From assembly GCA_028684065.1 (NCBI GenBank), contig JAQUGO010000002.1:248001-312000 (forward strand): a stretch of 64,000 bases of DNA, written 5' to 3'. The position numbers and the translations under genes are program-made. The stretch's first letter is position 1; each line of letters starts with the position of its first letter. This stretch comes from Sulfurospirillaceae bacterium (GTDB lineage Bacteria; Campylobacterota; Campylobacteria; Campylobacterales; Sulfurospirillaceae). Below are positions 1 through 8,559 of the stretch, piece after piece. The notes below the pieces were generated by a model that was not told the DNA's origin, searched no databases, and saw only the letters and a list, made by a program, of their open reading frames with translations.

Positions 1-1188
1 ATCACCACTCAATAACCATCCATTAATGATGGTTTCATCCGTGGCATCTGGGCGATTAAGGTAGCCTTGCATGACACAATCACCTTTAATCATAATTTCA
101 CCGACTTCGCCAGTCTTGACTTCCATCATCTCATCATTGACAATTTTAATGGCATATCCAGGCAAAGGTAATCCTACGGAGAGAGGCTTTTGTTTATCTA
201 AACGATTCACGGAAACTGCGGGAGAACACTCACTTAAGCCATACCCTTCAAGGAGTTTAGCGTGTTTAAACTTCGCAGAAAAATCAATCAAGGATTGCTC
301 ACTTAAAGGTGCACTCCCTGAAATAAAAATACGTACTTTGTTAAACCACATAAAATACCATGGAATTTTTGCTTTTAAAAGTGCCGTATAAAGTGTTGGA
401 ACTCCTAAGAAAATCGTTACTTGCTTTAACAATGTTTGCTTTAAGACATTTGCAAAAGGGAAAACGGATTTAACAATGACAATGGAAGAAGAGGTTACCA
501 TCGGCAATAACACCATAATTGAAAGTGTAAAGGAGTGAAACATGGGTAAAAAGACGATAAATCTATCTTTTTCAGTAATTTGAAAAGATTCTGATCCAGC
601 AAAAGCATTAGAGAAAAAATTGCGGTAAGAGAGCATTGCCCCTTTAGGTTTACCCGTGGTCCCAGAAGTATATACAATACATGCCAAATCATCTAAAGAA
701 GGCTGTTTTGCTAATTTCTCATACGTTTCTTGGGAAATGTCAATCTCTGTAAAACTATAATTATGCTCATCTAAATGCTCATATTTATCCGTCCATACAA
801 TTTTTTCAACAGATGTACATGTATGCAAATCTTTTGTTTCACTGGCAAATGTCGCTGAACAAATCAGCATTTTAGCGCTGCAATCATTTAAAATATATTT
901 AAATTCTTCTTTCTTTAAAAAAGTATTCAAAGGAATAGCAATAGCGCCTATTTTCGTAATACCAAATAAAGAAACTATAAATTCCTCAGAGTTGCCAACA
1001 ATCATGGCAACTCTATCTCCACTCTTAATACCACTAAATTCTAGAAATCGCGCAAAAGTATCAATGTTTTGTTTTAATTTAAGGTATGTGACCTTTCGCT
1101 CATCTATAAATAAAGCTGTCTTTTTAGGGCTATTTTTAGCATTTGCCTCAATAGCTTCATAAAAATTCTGATATTTATAGTCAATCAT
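1..1188 (-). CDS. Long-chain acyl-CoA synthetase (AMP-binding), 3' end cut by window edge
   Basis: The frame stays open from an ATG at 1188 to the left edge (396 codons, no stop), so the C-terminus is missing. Seen: the adenylate-forming P-loop YTSGTTGKPKGA at residues 173-184, a GYGLSECSP segment near residue 320, and the reading ends at a GWLLSGD motif typical of the hinge before the C-terminal subdomain. Enzymes of this family activate fatty acids to acyl-CoA with ATP in the cytoplasm. The start lies 2 bp after the stop of the FadL-like channel gene on the same strand with no strong ribosome site of its own, so translational coupling is likely. The chain length or aromatic nature of the substrate cannot be told from sequence. 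Confidence 0.9.
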   Translation of the reverse strand, partial: MIDYKYQNFYEAIEANAKNSPKKTALFIDERKVTYLKLKQNIDTFARFLEFSGIKSGDRVAMIVGNSEEFIVSLFGITKIGAIAIPLNTFLKKEEFKYILNDCSAKMLICSATFASETKDLHTCTSVEKIVWTDKYEHLDEHNYSFTEIDISQETYEKLAKQPSLDDLACIVYTSGTTGKPKGAMLSYRNFFSNAFAGSESFQITEKDRFIVFLPMFHSFTLSIMVLLPMVTSSSIVIVKSVFPFANVLKQTLLKQVTIFLGVPTLYTALLKAKIPWYFMWFNKVRIFISGSAPLSEQSLIDFSAKFKHAKLLEGYGLSECSPAVSVNRLDKQKPLSVGLPLPGYAIKIVNDEMMEVKTGEVGEIMIKGDCVMQGYLNRPDATDETIINGWLLSGD

Positions 1189-1190
1189 AT

Positions 1191-2420
1191 TTAGAACTTA
1201 TACTTAAATGATGCGGTCACAAGGTGAGCTGCTGAATCTGTAAAAGTCCCATGAATGCCTGTTGCAGGGTTTGCTTCATCCACTCTATTGTCAATACTTC
1301 TACTTTCTTTAGCATCGTATAAATATGCCAAGCCTATTGCCATTTGCTTATTTAGCTTATATTCAAATCCTATAGAATAGAGTTTGGCATCAGAATCGGG
1401 AAGCTCAAAACCTAATGTACTATCTGGAGTAGGTGTTTTGTCGATTGCAAAGCCAGCCATTAATTTTAAAGTATCACTGTATTGATGAGAGACGCCTATT
1501 CTATATGCGTTTGCATCTTTCCAATTTTTTGGCCTTGCCGCATCAAAATATGGTGCTAAACCACCGATAGATTGATCATAATTAAAATCTAAATTTTCAT
1601 AAGCAGACCAATATGTTCGTTCAAACACAAATTCGACCGTTGTTTTATCTATCGTATAAGCAGCCGCTAGCGCAAGTGATGCAGGAAGTGGTATGGTTAC
1701 ACTTGCTCCAATATTGTTAAAAACCTTAGTTGCTCCTGAATATAAATCAGCATTACCATCAACCGTTAAATCTACTTTCGAACGATATGTTGATGAGAGG
1801 GTTAGTTCTTTTATTGGTTTATAGCTAAGAGCTAAATTATAACCAAAATCTATAGAGTCTCCCGTAAGATCTCTACTGACTGCCGCCGTACTTTTGACAA
1901 CACCATCAGTATAAACACCTCTTAATCCAAAGCCCGCGGATAGTTGGTCATTAAAATGGTAGCTTGCCGTTGGGTTAACCTCTATAACTTTTAATGTAAA
2001 CTCTTCAGCTGTTGCCCTACCATATACCTCATCCCATCGCTTAGAAAGCCCTGCAGGTGCTGTAATGGAAAGACCGTAACGCCAATTCCCTACAAATGGA
2101 GAAATATAGTGCATTGTTGGAACTAAAAATTGTTCTACCTTGGAGTCCCCATTTAATCCTATCGCGGCAGGTAACACATCAGTATAACTCACTTTTGGTA
2201 AGTTAATATACGTCATACCCACTTCTATCTGCGAGCCATCTTCAATAAAAGACATATTGGCAGGGTTGTAATAACTTGCATCTGCACTGTTAACACCAGC
2301 GACATTAGCAGCGCTCATAGCCACAGCATTGAGTGATTGCTCAGGGATTCTATATCCTGAAGCAAGAAGGGTAGCAGCGCTAAGGCTGAGAAGGGTGGCA
2401 ACTTTGACAACATTTTTCAT
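1191..2420 (-). CDS. FadL/TodX-family outer-membrane channel for hydrophobic compounds
   Basis: 409 residues with a signal peptide (cleavage likely after LLASG) followed by the family hallmark: a YRIPEQS segment, then an ADASYYNPANM box near residues 46-56. The rest alternates like beta strands and ends in an aromatic residue (KYKF), as usual for outer-membrane barrels. FadL-type proteins let long-chain fatty acids or aromatic hydrocarbons cross the outer membrane. It sits 17 bp after nfo and 2 bp before an acyl-CoA synthetase, an arrangement that suggests uptake coupled to activation. A good ribosome site (AAGGAAAATGA) precedes the ATG. Confidence 0.88.
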   Translation of the reverse strand: MKNVVKVATLLSLSAATLLASGYRIPEQSLNAVAMSAANVAGVNSADASYYNPANMSFIEDGSQIEVGMTYINLPKVSYTDVLPAAIGLNGDSKVEQFLVPTMHYISPFVGNWRYGLSITAPAGLSKRWDEVYGRATAEEFTLKVIEVNPTASYHFNDQLSAGFGLRGVYTDGVVKSTAAVSRDLTGDSIDFGYNLALSYKPIKELTLSSTYRSKVDLTVDGNADLYSGATKVFNNIGASVTIPLPASLALAAAYTIDKTTVEFVFERTYWSAYENLDFNYDQSIGGLAPYFDAARPKNWKDANAYRIGVSHQYSDTLKLMAGFAIDKTPTPDSTLGFELPDSDAKLYSIGFEYKLNKQMAIGLAYLYDAKESRSIDNRVDEANPATGIHGTFTDSAAHLVTASFKYKF

Positions 2421-2437
2421 TCATTTTCCTTAAGGGT

Positions 2438-3280
2438 TTATTTGACTAGGCTATAAAGCAATGTTATCTCTTGTGCCCATAGTTCCTCATCGATTGTTTC
2501 AAGTATCAAGGGAATATCATCCATTCTCTGATCATTCATGATAAAGCCAAATGGAACAACCCCTAATTTTCCCATACCGATAGAATCATGCCTATCAACA
2601 CGCTTGCCCAAATCAGGTTTTGAATCATTTAAATGCATTCCTTTGAGATACCTAAAGCCAATTATTGTATCAAATTTTTCCATCGTTTGCTTATAACTTT
2701 CTTCGTCTCTAATATCATACCCTGCACTAAAAAGATGACATGTATCGATGCAAATCCCTACACGCTCTTTATCAATACTATTTTCCATAAGATAGGCAAG
2801 ATGTTCCATTTTGTAACCCAAGTTACTTCCTTGCCCTGCAGTATTTTCAATGACCAAGGTAACATTTTTAGTTTGACGTAAGGTTGCATTCATACTCTGC
2901 GCTATTAATTCCAGACATGCTTCTTCACTCATCATTTTTAGATGACTCCCCGGATGAAAATTAAGCTTATCGAGCCCCAATTGTTCACATCGTTTAGCTT
3001 CATCAATAAAAGCTTCTAATGATTTATGTCGTTGTTCAATATCGTGGTGCCCTAGATTAATGAGATAGCTATCGTGTGGCAATACATGCTTTGGCAATAT
3101 TTCCGCTTTTTCAAGAGCACTTTTAAATTTATCAATATCTTCTTTTTCAAGAGGTTTTGCTTCCCATTGGCGTTGATTTTTTGTAAACAAAGCAAATGCT
3201 TTGGCACCAATTTTTTGAGCATTTAAAGGGGCATTAAACACCCCACCACTGGCGCTTACATGGGCTCCTACAAATTTCAT
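2438..3280 (-). CDS. nfo: Endonuclease IV (AP endonuclease)
   Basis: 280 residues, normal length for the family. Starts with the typical [12 protein letters not shown] and carries the metal-binding motifs seen in Nfo: NFHPGSH (residues ~106-112), [31 protein letters not shown] and a late ETIDEE. The enzyme cleaves 5' of abasic sites in base-excision repair using three zinc ions. It lies inside a minus-strand run headed by a Fur/Zur-type regulator; whether the zinc-regulator context matters for this zinc enzyme is inference. AAGGAG precedes the ATG. Confidence 0.96.
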   Translation of the reverse strand: MKFVGAHVSASGGVFNAPLNAQKIGAKAFALFTKNQRQWEAKPLEKEDIDKFKSALEKAEILPKHVLPHDSYLINLGHHDIEQRHKSLEAFIDEAKRCEQLGLDKLNFHPGSHLKMMSEEACLELIAQSMNATLRQTKNVTLVIENTAGQGSNLGYKMEHLAYLMENSIDKERVGICIDTCHLFSAGYDIRDEESYKQTMEKFDTIIGFRYLKGMHLNDSKPDLGKRVDRHDSIGMGKLGVVPFGFIMNDQRMDDIPLILETIDEELWAQEITLLYSLVK

Positions 3281-3290
3281 AGATTCTCCT

Positions 3291-3767
3291 TCATTGTAAA
3301 GGTTTTAATTTAATCATAATGCCATTTTGACTATCTCGAAAGGTCATCGAATGATTGATAACACGATACGTTATATGGCTTTTAGGTAAAATAATCTCTT
3401 GCTCAAAACCATTTTCTATTTTTTTAAGATTTCTCGATTGGTAAATAGGCTGCATGTGAAGCAAATCATCCATCAGTGTTGCATAATGTTCGTGATTAAA
3501 AAACATCGTATTAAATTGTTCCCTCGATGTACATCTGCCATCGACACACATGTCATCACTGGCCTCAAGATTAAATAATGCTGCACCTGCTGAAAAAATT
3601 TGTACATTAGCATAGTCTTTGCCAAAATTAATAAATCCTGTATCCGAAAGAGCTATTTGAGTATTCTTAATCGTAATAAGATAAGGTTGTGACACCACAA
3701 TATTCGGTTTGGTTGAACAACCGCTTAAAAGAAGGAGGCATAACCCTATCAATAATGTGCTTTTCAT
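3291..3767 (-). CDS. Conserved small lipoprotein, function unknown
   Basis: 158 residues. Signal peptide [17 protein letters not shown] ends in a clear lipobox (LLSGC, Cys17), so the protein should be lipid-anchored. The mature part has a CVDGRC pair of cysteines near residues 73-78 and otherwise no motif I recognise. Its ATG overlaps the stop of the Fur-family gene (ATGA), so the two are translationally coupled, and it precedes nfo by 10 bp. I cannot assign a function; envelope-associated is the only supported statement. Confidence 0.75.
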   Translation of the reverse strand: MKSTLLIGLCLLLLSGCSTKPNIVVSQPYLITIKNTQIALSDTGFINFGKDYANVQIFSAGAALFNLEASDDMCVDGRCTSREQFNTMFFNHEHYATLMDDLLHMQPIYQSRNLKKIENGFEQEIILPKSHITYRVINHSMTFRDSQNGIMIKLKPLQ

Positions 3768-4135
3768 GCTTTACACTCTTTACACGTACCTTTTAAAACG
3801 ATGCTTTTAACATCTCCCTCAATAGTATCCATGTTTATTTCTATACATTTGATTTGATGACATGCATCACAAATGAAGTGCGCATGGGTTGTGCTTGAAA
3901 GTTCAAAGTACCATTTACGATCATCTGATTCAAATTTATGAATCATGCCTGATGCTTCAAACATGGCAATATTGCGATAAAAAGTTGCTTTATCCATGGC
4001 AAGATTCATTTTTGCTTTAATTTGTTCATAATTCAAAGGAGCTTTTGCTTCTTTAAGCACTTCAACAATAGCCAATCTTGCATGCGTGTGTTTTATCTTG
4101 TGCTTAACAAATAGCGCTTTAATATGGTCGTGCAT
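3764..4135 (-). CDS. Fur-family metal regulator, probably Zur-like
   Basis: 123 residues. N-terminal winged helix (about 10-70) with TRP-like segment DKATFYRNIAMFEASG, then a metal-binding half with HAHFICDACHQIKCIE and a terminal CKECKA: two CxxC pairs that would form the structural zinc site of Fur proteins. The gene is divergent from znuACB, and the 118-bp gap holds palindromes that resemble a Fur-family operator, so a zinc-responsive repressor is the best reading. A PerR- or Fur-type role is possible because sensing residues cannot be settled by eye. It leads a run that includes a lipoprotein and nfo. Confidence 0.88.
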   Translation of the reverse strand: MHDHIKALFVKHKIKHTHARLAIVEVLKEAKAPLNYEQIKAKMNLAMDKATFYRNIAMFEASGMIHKFESDDRKWYFELSSTTHAHFICDACHQIKCIEINMDTIEGDVKSIVLKGTCKECKA

Positions 4136-4186
4136 GACATCCTCTATGGCAGTAAATAGTGCAAATAGTATCTAATTTTACTTAAG

Positions 4187-4203
4187 TTACAACTAAGTTG
4201 CAA
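4187..4203. promoter_or_regulatory. Probable Zur operator 1
   Basis: Imperfect palindrome TTACAAC-TAA-GTTGCAA (6 of 7 arm positions pair). It lies between the divergent regulator and znuA genes, just upstream of a -10 hexamer, where a bound repressor would block RNA polymerase. Assignment to the neighbouring Fur-family protein is inference. Confidence 0.55.
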
Positions 4204-4208
4204 TTGAA

Positions 4209-4214
4209 TATGAT
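4209..4214 (+). promoter_or_regulatory. -10 element of the znuACB promoter
   Basis: TATGAT, five of six matches to the consensus, 39 bp before the GTG start of znuA and flanked by the two operator-like palindromes. Campylobacterota promoters usually lack a clear -35 box, and none is obvious here. Confidence 0.5.
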
Positions 4215-4227
4215 TCCAACAAAACAA

Positions 4228-4242
4228 TGCAACTTAGTCGCA
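4228..4242. promoter_or_regulatory. Probable Zur operator 2
   Basis: TGCAAC-TTA-GTCGCA, a near palindrome. The 11-mer TGCAACTTAGT (4228-4238) is the exact reverse complement of ACTAAGTTGCA at 4192-4202 in operator 1. It would lie just downstream of the transcription start, in the leader of znuA. Its presence argues against the ATG at 4227 being the start codon. Confidence 0.55.
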
Positions 4243-4253
4243 AAGGAAATTCT

Positions 4254-5108
4254 GTGAAATATTTTTCTCTATTTTTTGGTTTATTTTTTACGTCAATTCT
4301 TTATGCAATACCAACCGTCACGGTCAGTATTGCCCCTCAAAAATATTTTGTTGAACAAATCGCCAAAAATCTTGTGCACGTTAATGTGATGGTTGAGGCG
4401 GGATCAAGTTCCCATACGTATGAGCCCAAACCGATGCAAATGAAAGCTATCAGTATCAGTGATGCTTATTTTACAATTGGCGATGGCTTTGAAAAAGCAT
4501 GGCTCCCACGATTTCAAAGTACCAATGCCAAAATGGTGGTCATTGACACTACTCTAGGTATCTCAAAAATTGCGATGAAAGAGCATCACCATGACGGTGA
4601 AAAAAATACCCACCATAACGAAGAGATGTTTGACCCACATATTTGGTTAGATCCTATTTTAGTAAAAGTCCAAGCTACTCATATTTACAATGCTCTATGC
4701 ACTCTTTACCCTTCACATGTCAAGGAGTTTGACGCCAATTATCAAGTGTTTATGAAATCGTTAGATGCTTTGGACGAACATATTAAACAAACACTTGAAA
4801 ATGTAAAAAATCGTTCTTTTATAGTTTTTCATCCTTCTTTTGGCTATTTTGCAGCACGTTATGGCCTAGAGCAAATTGCTATTGAAGTCAGTGGCAAAGA
4901 ACCAAAACCACAAGAACTTGCAACACTCATTCGCGAAGCAAAAGAAGAAAATGTCAAAGTCATTTTTGTTTCACCTCAATTTTCACAAAAGAGTGCGCAA
5001 CAGATTGCACAGCAAGTGGGTGCAAAAGTCGTGGCTATTGACCCACTTTCAGCTTCATGGTATGATAATCTACTCCACATAGCAACATTATTTCAATCTA
5101 AACTATGA
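4254..5108 (+). CDS. znuA: Zinc ABC transporter substrate-binding protein ZnuA
   Basis: 284 residues from a GTG start at 4254. I prefer this over the in-frame ATG at 4227 because it gives a clean signal peptide (MKYFSLFFGLFFTSILYA) and has AAAGGA 8 nt upstream, while 4227 falls inside an operator-like palindrome. Family zinc ligands are visible: His54 (SSHTYEP), His129 (DPHIWLDP), His193 (FHPSFGYF) and Asp263. A histidine/acid-rich loop lies at 111-124, typical of zinc carriers. It captures periplasmic zinc and hands it to ZnuB; znuC follows after 12 bp. Confidence 0.93.
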   Translation: MKYFSLFFGLFFTSILYAIPTVTVSIAPQKYFVEQIAKNLVHVNVMVEAGSSSHTYEPKPMQMKAISISDAYFTIGDGFEKAWLPRFQSTNAKMVVIDTTLGISKIAMKEHHHDGEKNTHHNEEMFDPHIWLDPILVKVQATHIYNALCTLYPSHVKEFDANYQVFMKSLDALDEHIKQTLENVKNRSFIVFHPSFGYFAARYGLEQIAIEVSGKEPKPQELATLIREAKEENVKVIFVSPQFSQKSAQQIAQQVGAKVVAIDPLSASWYDNLLHIATLFQSKL

Positions 5109-5120
5109 TATAATCTGACT

Positions 5121-5891
5121 ATGCAAAATGACATTATTTTAAAAGATGTATCATTCAATTATGAAAATGCACCTATCTTAGAAAATATCAATATCGAGTA
5201 TTCTAAAGAAGATTTTCTCGCCATTATTGGGCCCAATGGTGGTGGGAAAAGCACTCTTCTAAAACTTATGATTGGTATTTTAAAACCTCAAAAGGGTATG
5301 GTTAGCCTCTTTGGAAAAAATCCAAGTGATGTCAGCGAGCGCATCTCTTATGTACCACAAGATACTTTTGCCAATAAAGGTTTTCCGATTCAGGTTATCG
5401 ATATTGTCTTAATGGGTAGACTTTCTAAATCTAAATCTTTTTCTTTTTACTCCAAAAAAGATAAAGCCATTGCTCTAGAAATGTTGGACAAAGTAGGTAT
5501 GAAAGCCTATGCCGCTCAAAAAATCAATGCCCTTTCAGGCGGGCAACGCCAACGTGTCTTTATTGCAAGAGCCCTCGCGAGTGAAGCAGAAATTCTATTT
5601 TTAGATGAACCTACGGCGAGCATTGATACAGCTGGACAGATTGATGTCTTTAAGCTTCTCAAAAAACTAAATGAATCTATAGGCATTATTATTATTAGTC
5701 ATGATATTAATGTGGCAATGAATTACGCAACTAAAGTTGCGCATGTCAACAAAGCCCTTTACCTCCATGATGTTCCCAAAGCAAAAAATATTGCTATTTT
5801 TGATGCCAAAGCTCTGTCTTCCACACATATCTGCCCTATTGAGTTAATTACCGCTACGCGTTGTACCCATCTCCATACGGATGCTCACTAA
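5121..5891 (+). CDS. znuC: Zinc ABC transporter ATP-binding protein ZnuC
   Basis: 256 residues. Walker A GPNGGGKS (37-44), Q-loop Gln80, signature LSGGQRQR (138-145), Walker B ILFLDEP (158-164) and the switch histidine in ISHD are all present. It powers zinc import through ZnuB on the inner membrane. The C-terminus is rich in His and Cys (ending CTHLHTDAH), a possible metal-sensing tail. Its TAA overlaps the ATG of znuB by one base. Confidence 0.93.
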   Translation: MQNDIILKDVSFNYENAPILENINIEYSKEDFLAIIGPNGGGKSTLLKLMIGILKPQKGMVSLFGKNPSDVSERISYVPQDTFANKGFPIQVIDIVLMGRLSKSKSFSFYSKKDKAIALEMLDKVGMKAYAAQKINALSGGQRQRVFIARALASEAEILFLDEPTASIDTAGQIDVFKLLKKLNESIGIIIISHDINVAMNYATKVAHVNKALYLHDVPKAKNIAIFDAKALSSTHICPIELITATRCTHLHTDAH

Positions 5892-6694
5892 TGGAAATAT
5901 TGCAGTTTGATTTTATGCAAAACGCATTGATTGCCTCGGTGCTTATTAGTATTATTTGTGGACTTATTGGTGCTTTAGTGGTGATTAATCGTATGGTTTT
6001 CATTGCTGGAGGTATTGCCCATGGTTCCTATGGTGGTATCGGAATAGCACTTTTTTTTGGCTTTGCTCCAATGTTGGGGGCTTCCTTATTTGCCTTAGTA
6101 TTGGGTGCCATACTTGCCTATATTACACATAAAAACACGAATCGACTTGATGCCCTAGTTGGTGCATTATGGGCCTTTGGTATGGCTTTGGGTATTATTT
6201 TAACAGACCTAACACCCGGCTATAATGTAGATTTAATGAGTTATCTTTTTGGTGCCATTTTATCAGTATCGACCGAAGACCTTTATGCCATGGGGTCAAT
6301 TTTAGTACTAGTATGTGGTTTTGTTCTTTTATTTTACAAACAATTATTGGCTATGAGTTTTGATGCAGAGTTTGCAAAACTTCGAGGCATCAATGTCACA
6401 CTACTTTATTTTGCGTTAGTTTTACTGATTTCTTTAGGTGTTGTCATTATCATTCGTGCTGTTGGGCTTATCTTGGTTATTGCACTTTTAACAATACCCC
6501 CTTATATTGCAGAAAAATTTACGAACTCTTTATGGGAGATGATGATAGTATCTGCTCTGCTAGCAAGCCTCTTTTGCCTTAGCGGACTTTTCCTCTCCTA
6601 CACCTTTAATCTTAGCAGTGGGGCATCTATCATTTTAGTCGCAACACTCACCTTTAGTACTCAATTACTTTTGGAAAAAATCAGACTTCGCTAA
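5891..6694 (+). CDS. znuB: Zinc ABC transporter permease ZnuB
   Basis: 267 residues, ABC-3 family integral membrane protein with about eight hydrophobic spans; the family's conserved GGIAHGSYGGIGIA segment lies near residues 38-51. The start at 5891 overlaps the znuC stop (TAATG) and is preferred to an upstream in-frame ATG at 5861, which lies inside znuC. The 3' end overlaps the convergent EamA gene by 4 bp. Confidence 0.92.
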   Translation: MEILQFDFMQNALIASVLISIICGLIGALVVINRMVFIAGGIAHGSYGGIGIALFFGFAPMLGASLFALVLGAILAYITHKNTNRLDALVGALWAFGMALGIILTDLTPGYNVDLMSYLFGAILSVSTEDLYAMGSILVLVCGFVLLFYKQLLAMSFDAEFAKLRGINVTLLYFALVLLISLGVVIIIRAVGLILVIALLTIPPYIAEKFTNSLWEMMIVSALLASLFCLSGLFLSYTFNLSSGASIILVATLTFSTQLLLEKIRLR

Positions 6695-7590
6695 AGGGCT
6701 CTTTTACGATACATAAGGGCAAGGTATGAACCAAGTTCGGCTAAAAGCATGCCTCCAATAATAAGAACTGCACCCCATAATTGGCTAGAACTCAACACTT
6801 CATTGGCAAAAAAGTAGCCAAACACCCCTGCACTGACAGGCTCCATTGTAAAAATAATCGCTGTTTTGGCCGCTGTTGTGAAACGTTGCATGGCTGTCTG
6901 TACCCAAAATGCAAAAATTGTTGCAAAGATAACTGTAATGACAATAGCATTGATAAACATACTATTAATAACGGGGGGAATAACTGTACCTTCAAGAGCA
7001 AGTCCTCCAAATAATGAGCACAAAGCAACGGTTAAAAACTGAATACTAACTAATAAAAAGATATTGTATTTTTTAGAAAGTGGGTCAGTACAAGCAATAT
7101 GAAGAGCAAACATAATGGCACAAATAAGTGCATAAAATTCTCCTAACGAAAAGCCTATTTCACTATTGAGCGTTAAAAAATAAAGCCCTAACGCCGCTAT
7201 TACAGCGCCTAAAAGTGAAAAAATAGAGGCCTTATGTTTAAAGAGAAGATAAGAGGCAAAGGGTACCACAATGACATTAAGTCCTGTAATAAAACCTACT
7301 GTAGAAGAAAATGTGTATTTTAATCCAAATGTTTGAAATGCATAGCCCAAAAACATAAAAAGACCAAGCAACCCTCCTGCTAAGACAACCTCTTTCGTTA
7401 AATGGTGTAATTGTTTATACGAAATAAGTCCCATTATAAGTCCTGCTAATAAAAAGCGCCAAAATAGAAAAGTGTAGACGGGTGTTTCATTCACTGCTGC
7501 TTGTACAATAAAAAAAGTACTTCCCCATGCAATTGCGACTAATAACAATAAAAAATCTGCGCCAAACTCTTTAAATTTTGAATGAATCAC
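6691..7590 (-). CDS. EamA/DMT-family transporter
   Basis: 299 residues with about ten transmembrane segments arranged as two EamA repeats (WGSTFFIVQAA near residue 23, and a second repeat from about 150). Such drug/metabolite transporters export amino acids or other metabolites across the inner membrane; the substrate cannot be inferred. Start codon is GTG at 7590 with AAGG eight bases upstream. Convergent with znuB, overlapping by 4 bp and with no room for a terminator between them. Confidence 0.87.
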   Translation of the reverse strand: MIHSKFKEFGADFLLLLVAIAWGSTFFIVQAAVNETPVYTFLFWRFLLAGLIMGLISYKQLHHLTKEVVLAGGLLGLFMFLGYAFQTFGLKYTFSSTVGFITGLNVIVVPFASYLLFKHKASIFSLLGAVIAALGLYFLTLNSEIGFSLGEFYALICAIMFALHIACTDPLSKKYNIFLLVSIQFLTVALCSLFGGLALEGTVIPPVINSMFINAIVITVIFATIFAFWVQTAMQRFTTAAKTAIIFTMEPVSAGVFGYFFANEVLSSSQLWGAVLIIGGMLLAELGSYLALMYRKRAL

Positions 7591-7717
7591 GTGTAAGACC
7601 TTGCTGTAGTTTAATAAAAACGTCGAATTTTAGCACAATGGCATTAGAAAATATAGAGTACTTTGTAAAAAATATATTTTTTAGACACTTTTATTTATCT
7701 AAATAAAAATAAAATGG

Positions 7718-7723
7718 TATAAT
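7718..7723 (+). promoter_or_regulatory. -10 element for the cytochrome gene pair
   Basis: Perfect TATAAT preceded by GG, 63 bp upstream of the cytochrome ATG, in an AT-rich 195-bp spacer (7591-7785) that otherwise shows no gene. T-rich periodic sequence upstream is as expected for housekeeping promoters in this phylum. Confidence 0.6.
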
Positions 7724-7785
7724 TAAATTTTAGTAAAAAAATTTTATACAATTTTAATGATTGATTTTTTTGAAAGGCTTTTACG

Positions 7786-8103
7786 ATGGTTAGGAAAACA
7801 GTATTTCTCGTTGTATCGCTATTATTTGGAATTTCTTCTTATGCTCAAGAGCTTACAAGAGGGGAAATACTCTTTCAAAAATGTGTAGGCTGTCATGGTC
7901 AAGATGGGAAAAATAAAGCTTTTGGTAAGAGCAGTATCATTGCTGGTCAGCCAGCTGAAGATCTCATCGAAAGTTTAACATTTTATAAAGAAAGTGAATT
8001 TAAAGCACACACATCTACCACGGTTATGGCCAAACAAGTTAAAGCAATGGCCAATACAGATATTATTGATGTGGCCACCTATGTTTCTAAATTACCAAAA
8101 TAA
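7786..8103 (+). CDS. Periplasmic monohaem cytochrome c (c553-like)
   Basis: 105 residues: signal peptide to about residue 20 (SSYA), one haem-attachment motif CVGCH (33-37) followed by GQDGKNKAFG, and methionines near 81 and 88 as candidates for the sixth iron ligand. Class I small cytochromes shuttle electrons in the periplasm between respiratory complexes. GAAAGG lies upstream of the ATG. It is followed after 24 bp by a related protein without a haem motif. Confidence 0.9.
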   Translation: MVRKTVFLVVSLLFGISSYAQELTRGEILFQKCVGCHGQDGKNKAFGKSSIIAGQPAEDLIESLTFYKESEFKAHTSTTVMAKQVKAMANTDIIDVATYVSKLPK

Positions 8104-8127
8104 ATTTGAATATAAAAGGATTTCACG

Positions 8128-8448
8128 ATGAAAAGAGCTCTATTTCTTCTCTCTTCAGTTGTTTTAACTTTAACGTTGTTTACAACCAACCTCCAAGCTA
8201 GTGCGGTTAAAGGTAAAATATTCTACGCAAAAAATCTTAAATCTCCATGTGGGTTTACGGGTGAAATTATGGGTAAAAAACATACAATGAATGAATGGAG
8301 AACCTTTTATGATACCCACAAGTTAAATGATGCCATTAAAGCCATTTGCCCCAAAGCACCTTTAATTGAATCTGAAAAAGATTTAACAAATTTGTACCAT
8401 TTTTTAAATTCTTTTGCAAGCGATAGCGGAAACGTCCCTTCTTGTTAA
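8128..8448 (+). CDS. Secreted cytochrome-like protein without a haem motif
   Basis: 106 residues with a signal peptide (cleavage near QASA, residue 25). The mature part begins KGKIFYAKNLKSPCG, which looks like the start of a class I cytochrome c, but no CxxCH exists; cysteines are single at 41, 74 and 106. An HTMNEW segment (52-57) and a terminal LYHFLNSF helix resemble parts of cytochrome domains. Three cysteines could form disulfides. Co-transcribed behind a true cytochrome; function unknown. Confidence 0.7.
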   Translation: MKRALFLLSSVVLTLTLFTTNLQASAVKGKIFYAKNLKSPCGFTGEIMGKKHTMNEWRTFYDTHKLNDAIKAICPKAPLIESEKDLTNLYHFLNSFASDSGNVPSC

Positions 8449-8455
8449 GCCCCAC

Positions 8456-8484
8456 TTTTTTGAGGATAGATAATCCTCAAAAAA
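8456..8484. terminator. Hairpin after the cytochrome pair
   Basis: Perfect 12-bp inverted repeat (8456-8467 with 8473-8484) around a 5-nt loop. The T-run forms the 5' arm and the A-run the 3' arm, so there is no classical U-tract after the stem; it may protect or end the cytochrome mRNA. Confidence 0.45.
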
Positions 8485-8559
8485 GCCATCTATCACTTTA
8501 TCTTACTTTTATATTGTATTGCTACAATTATACCTTACGTCAGACTTTGAAAGGTTCCA

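Noticed and set aside
71-391. Plus-strand ORF of 106 codons
   Set aside because: It is antisense to the acyl-CoA synthetase, whose minus-strand frame stays open from 1188 to the edge with clear family motifs.
4227-4253. ATG 4227 as znuA start
   Set aside because: It is inside an operator-like palindrome and puts charged residues ahead of the signal peptide; GTG 4254 has an AAAGGA site.
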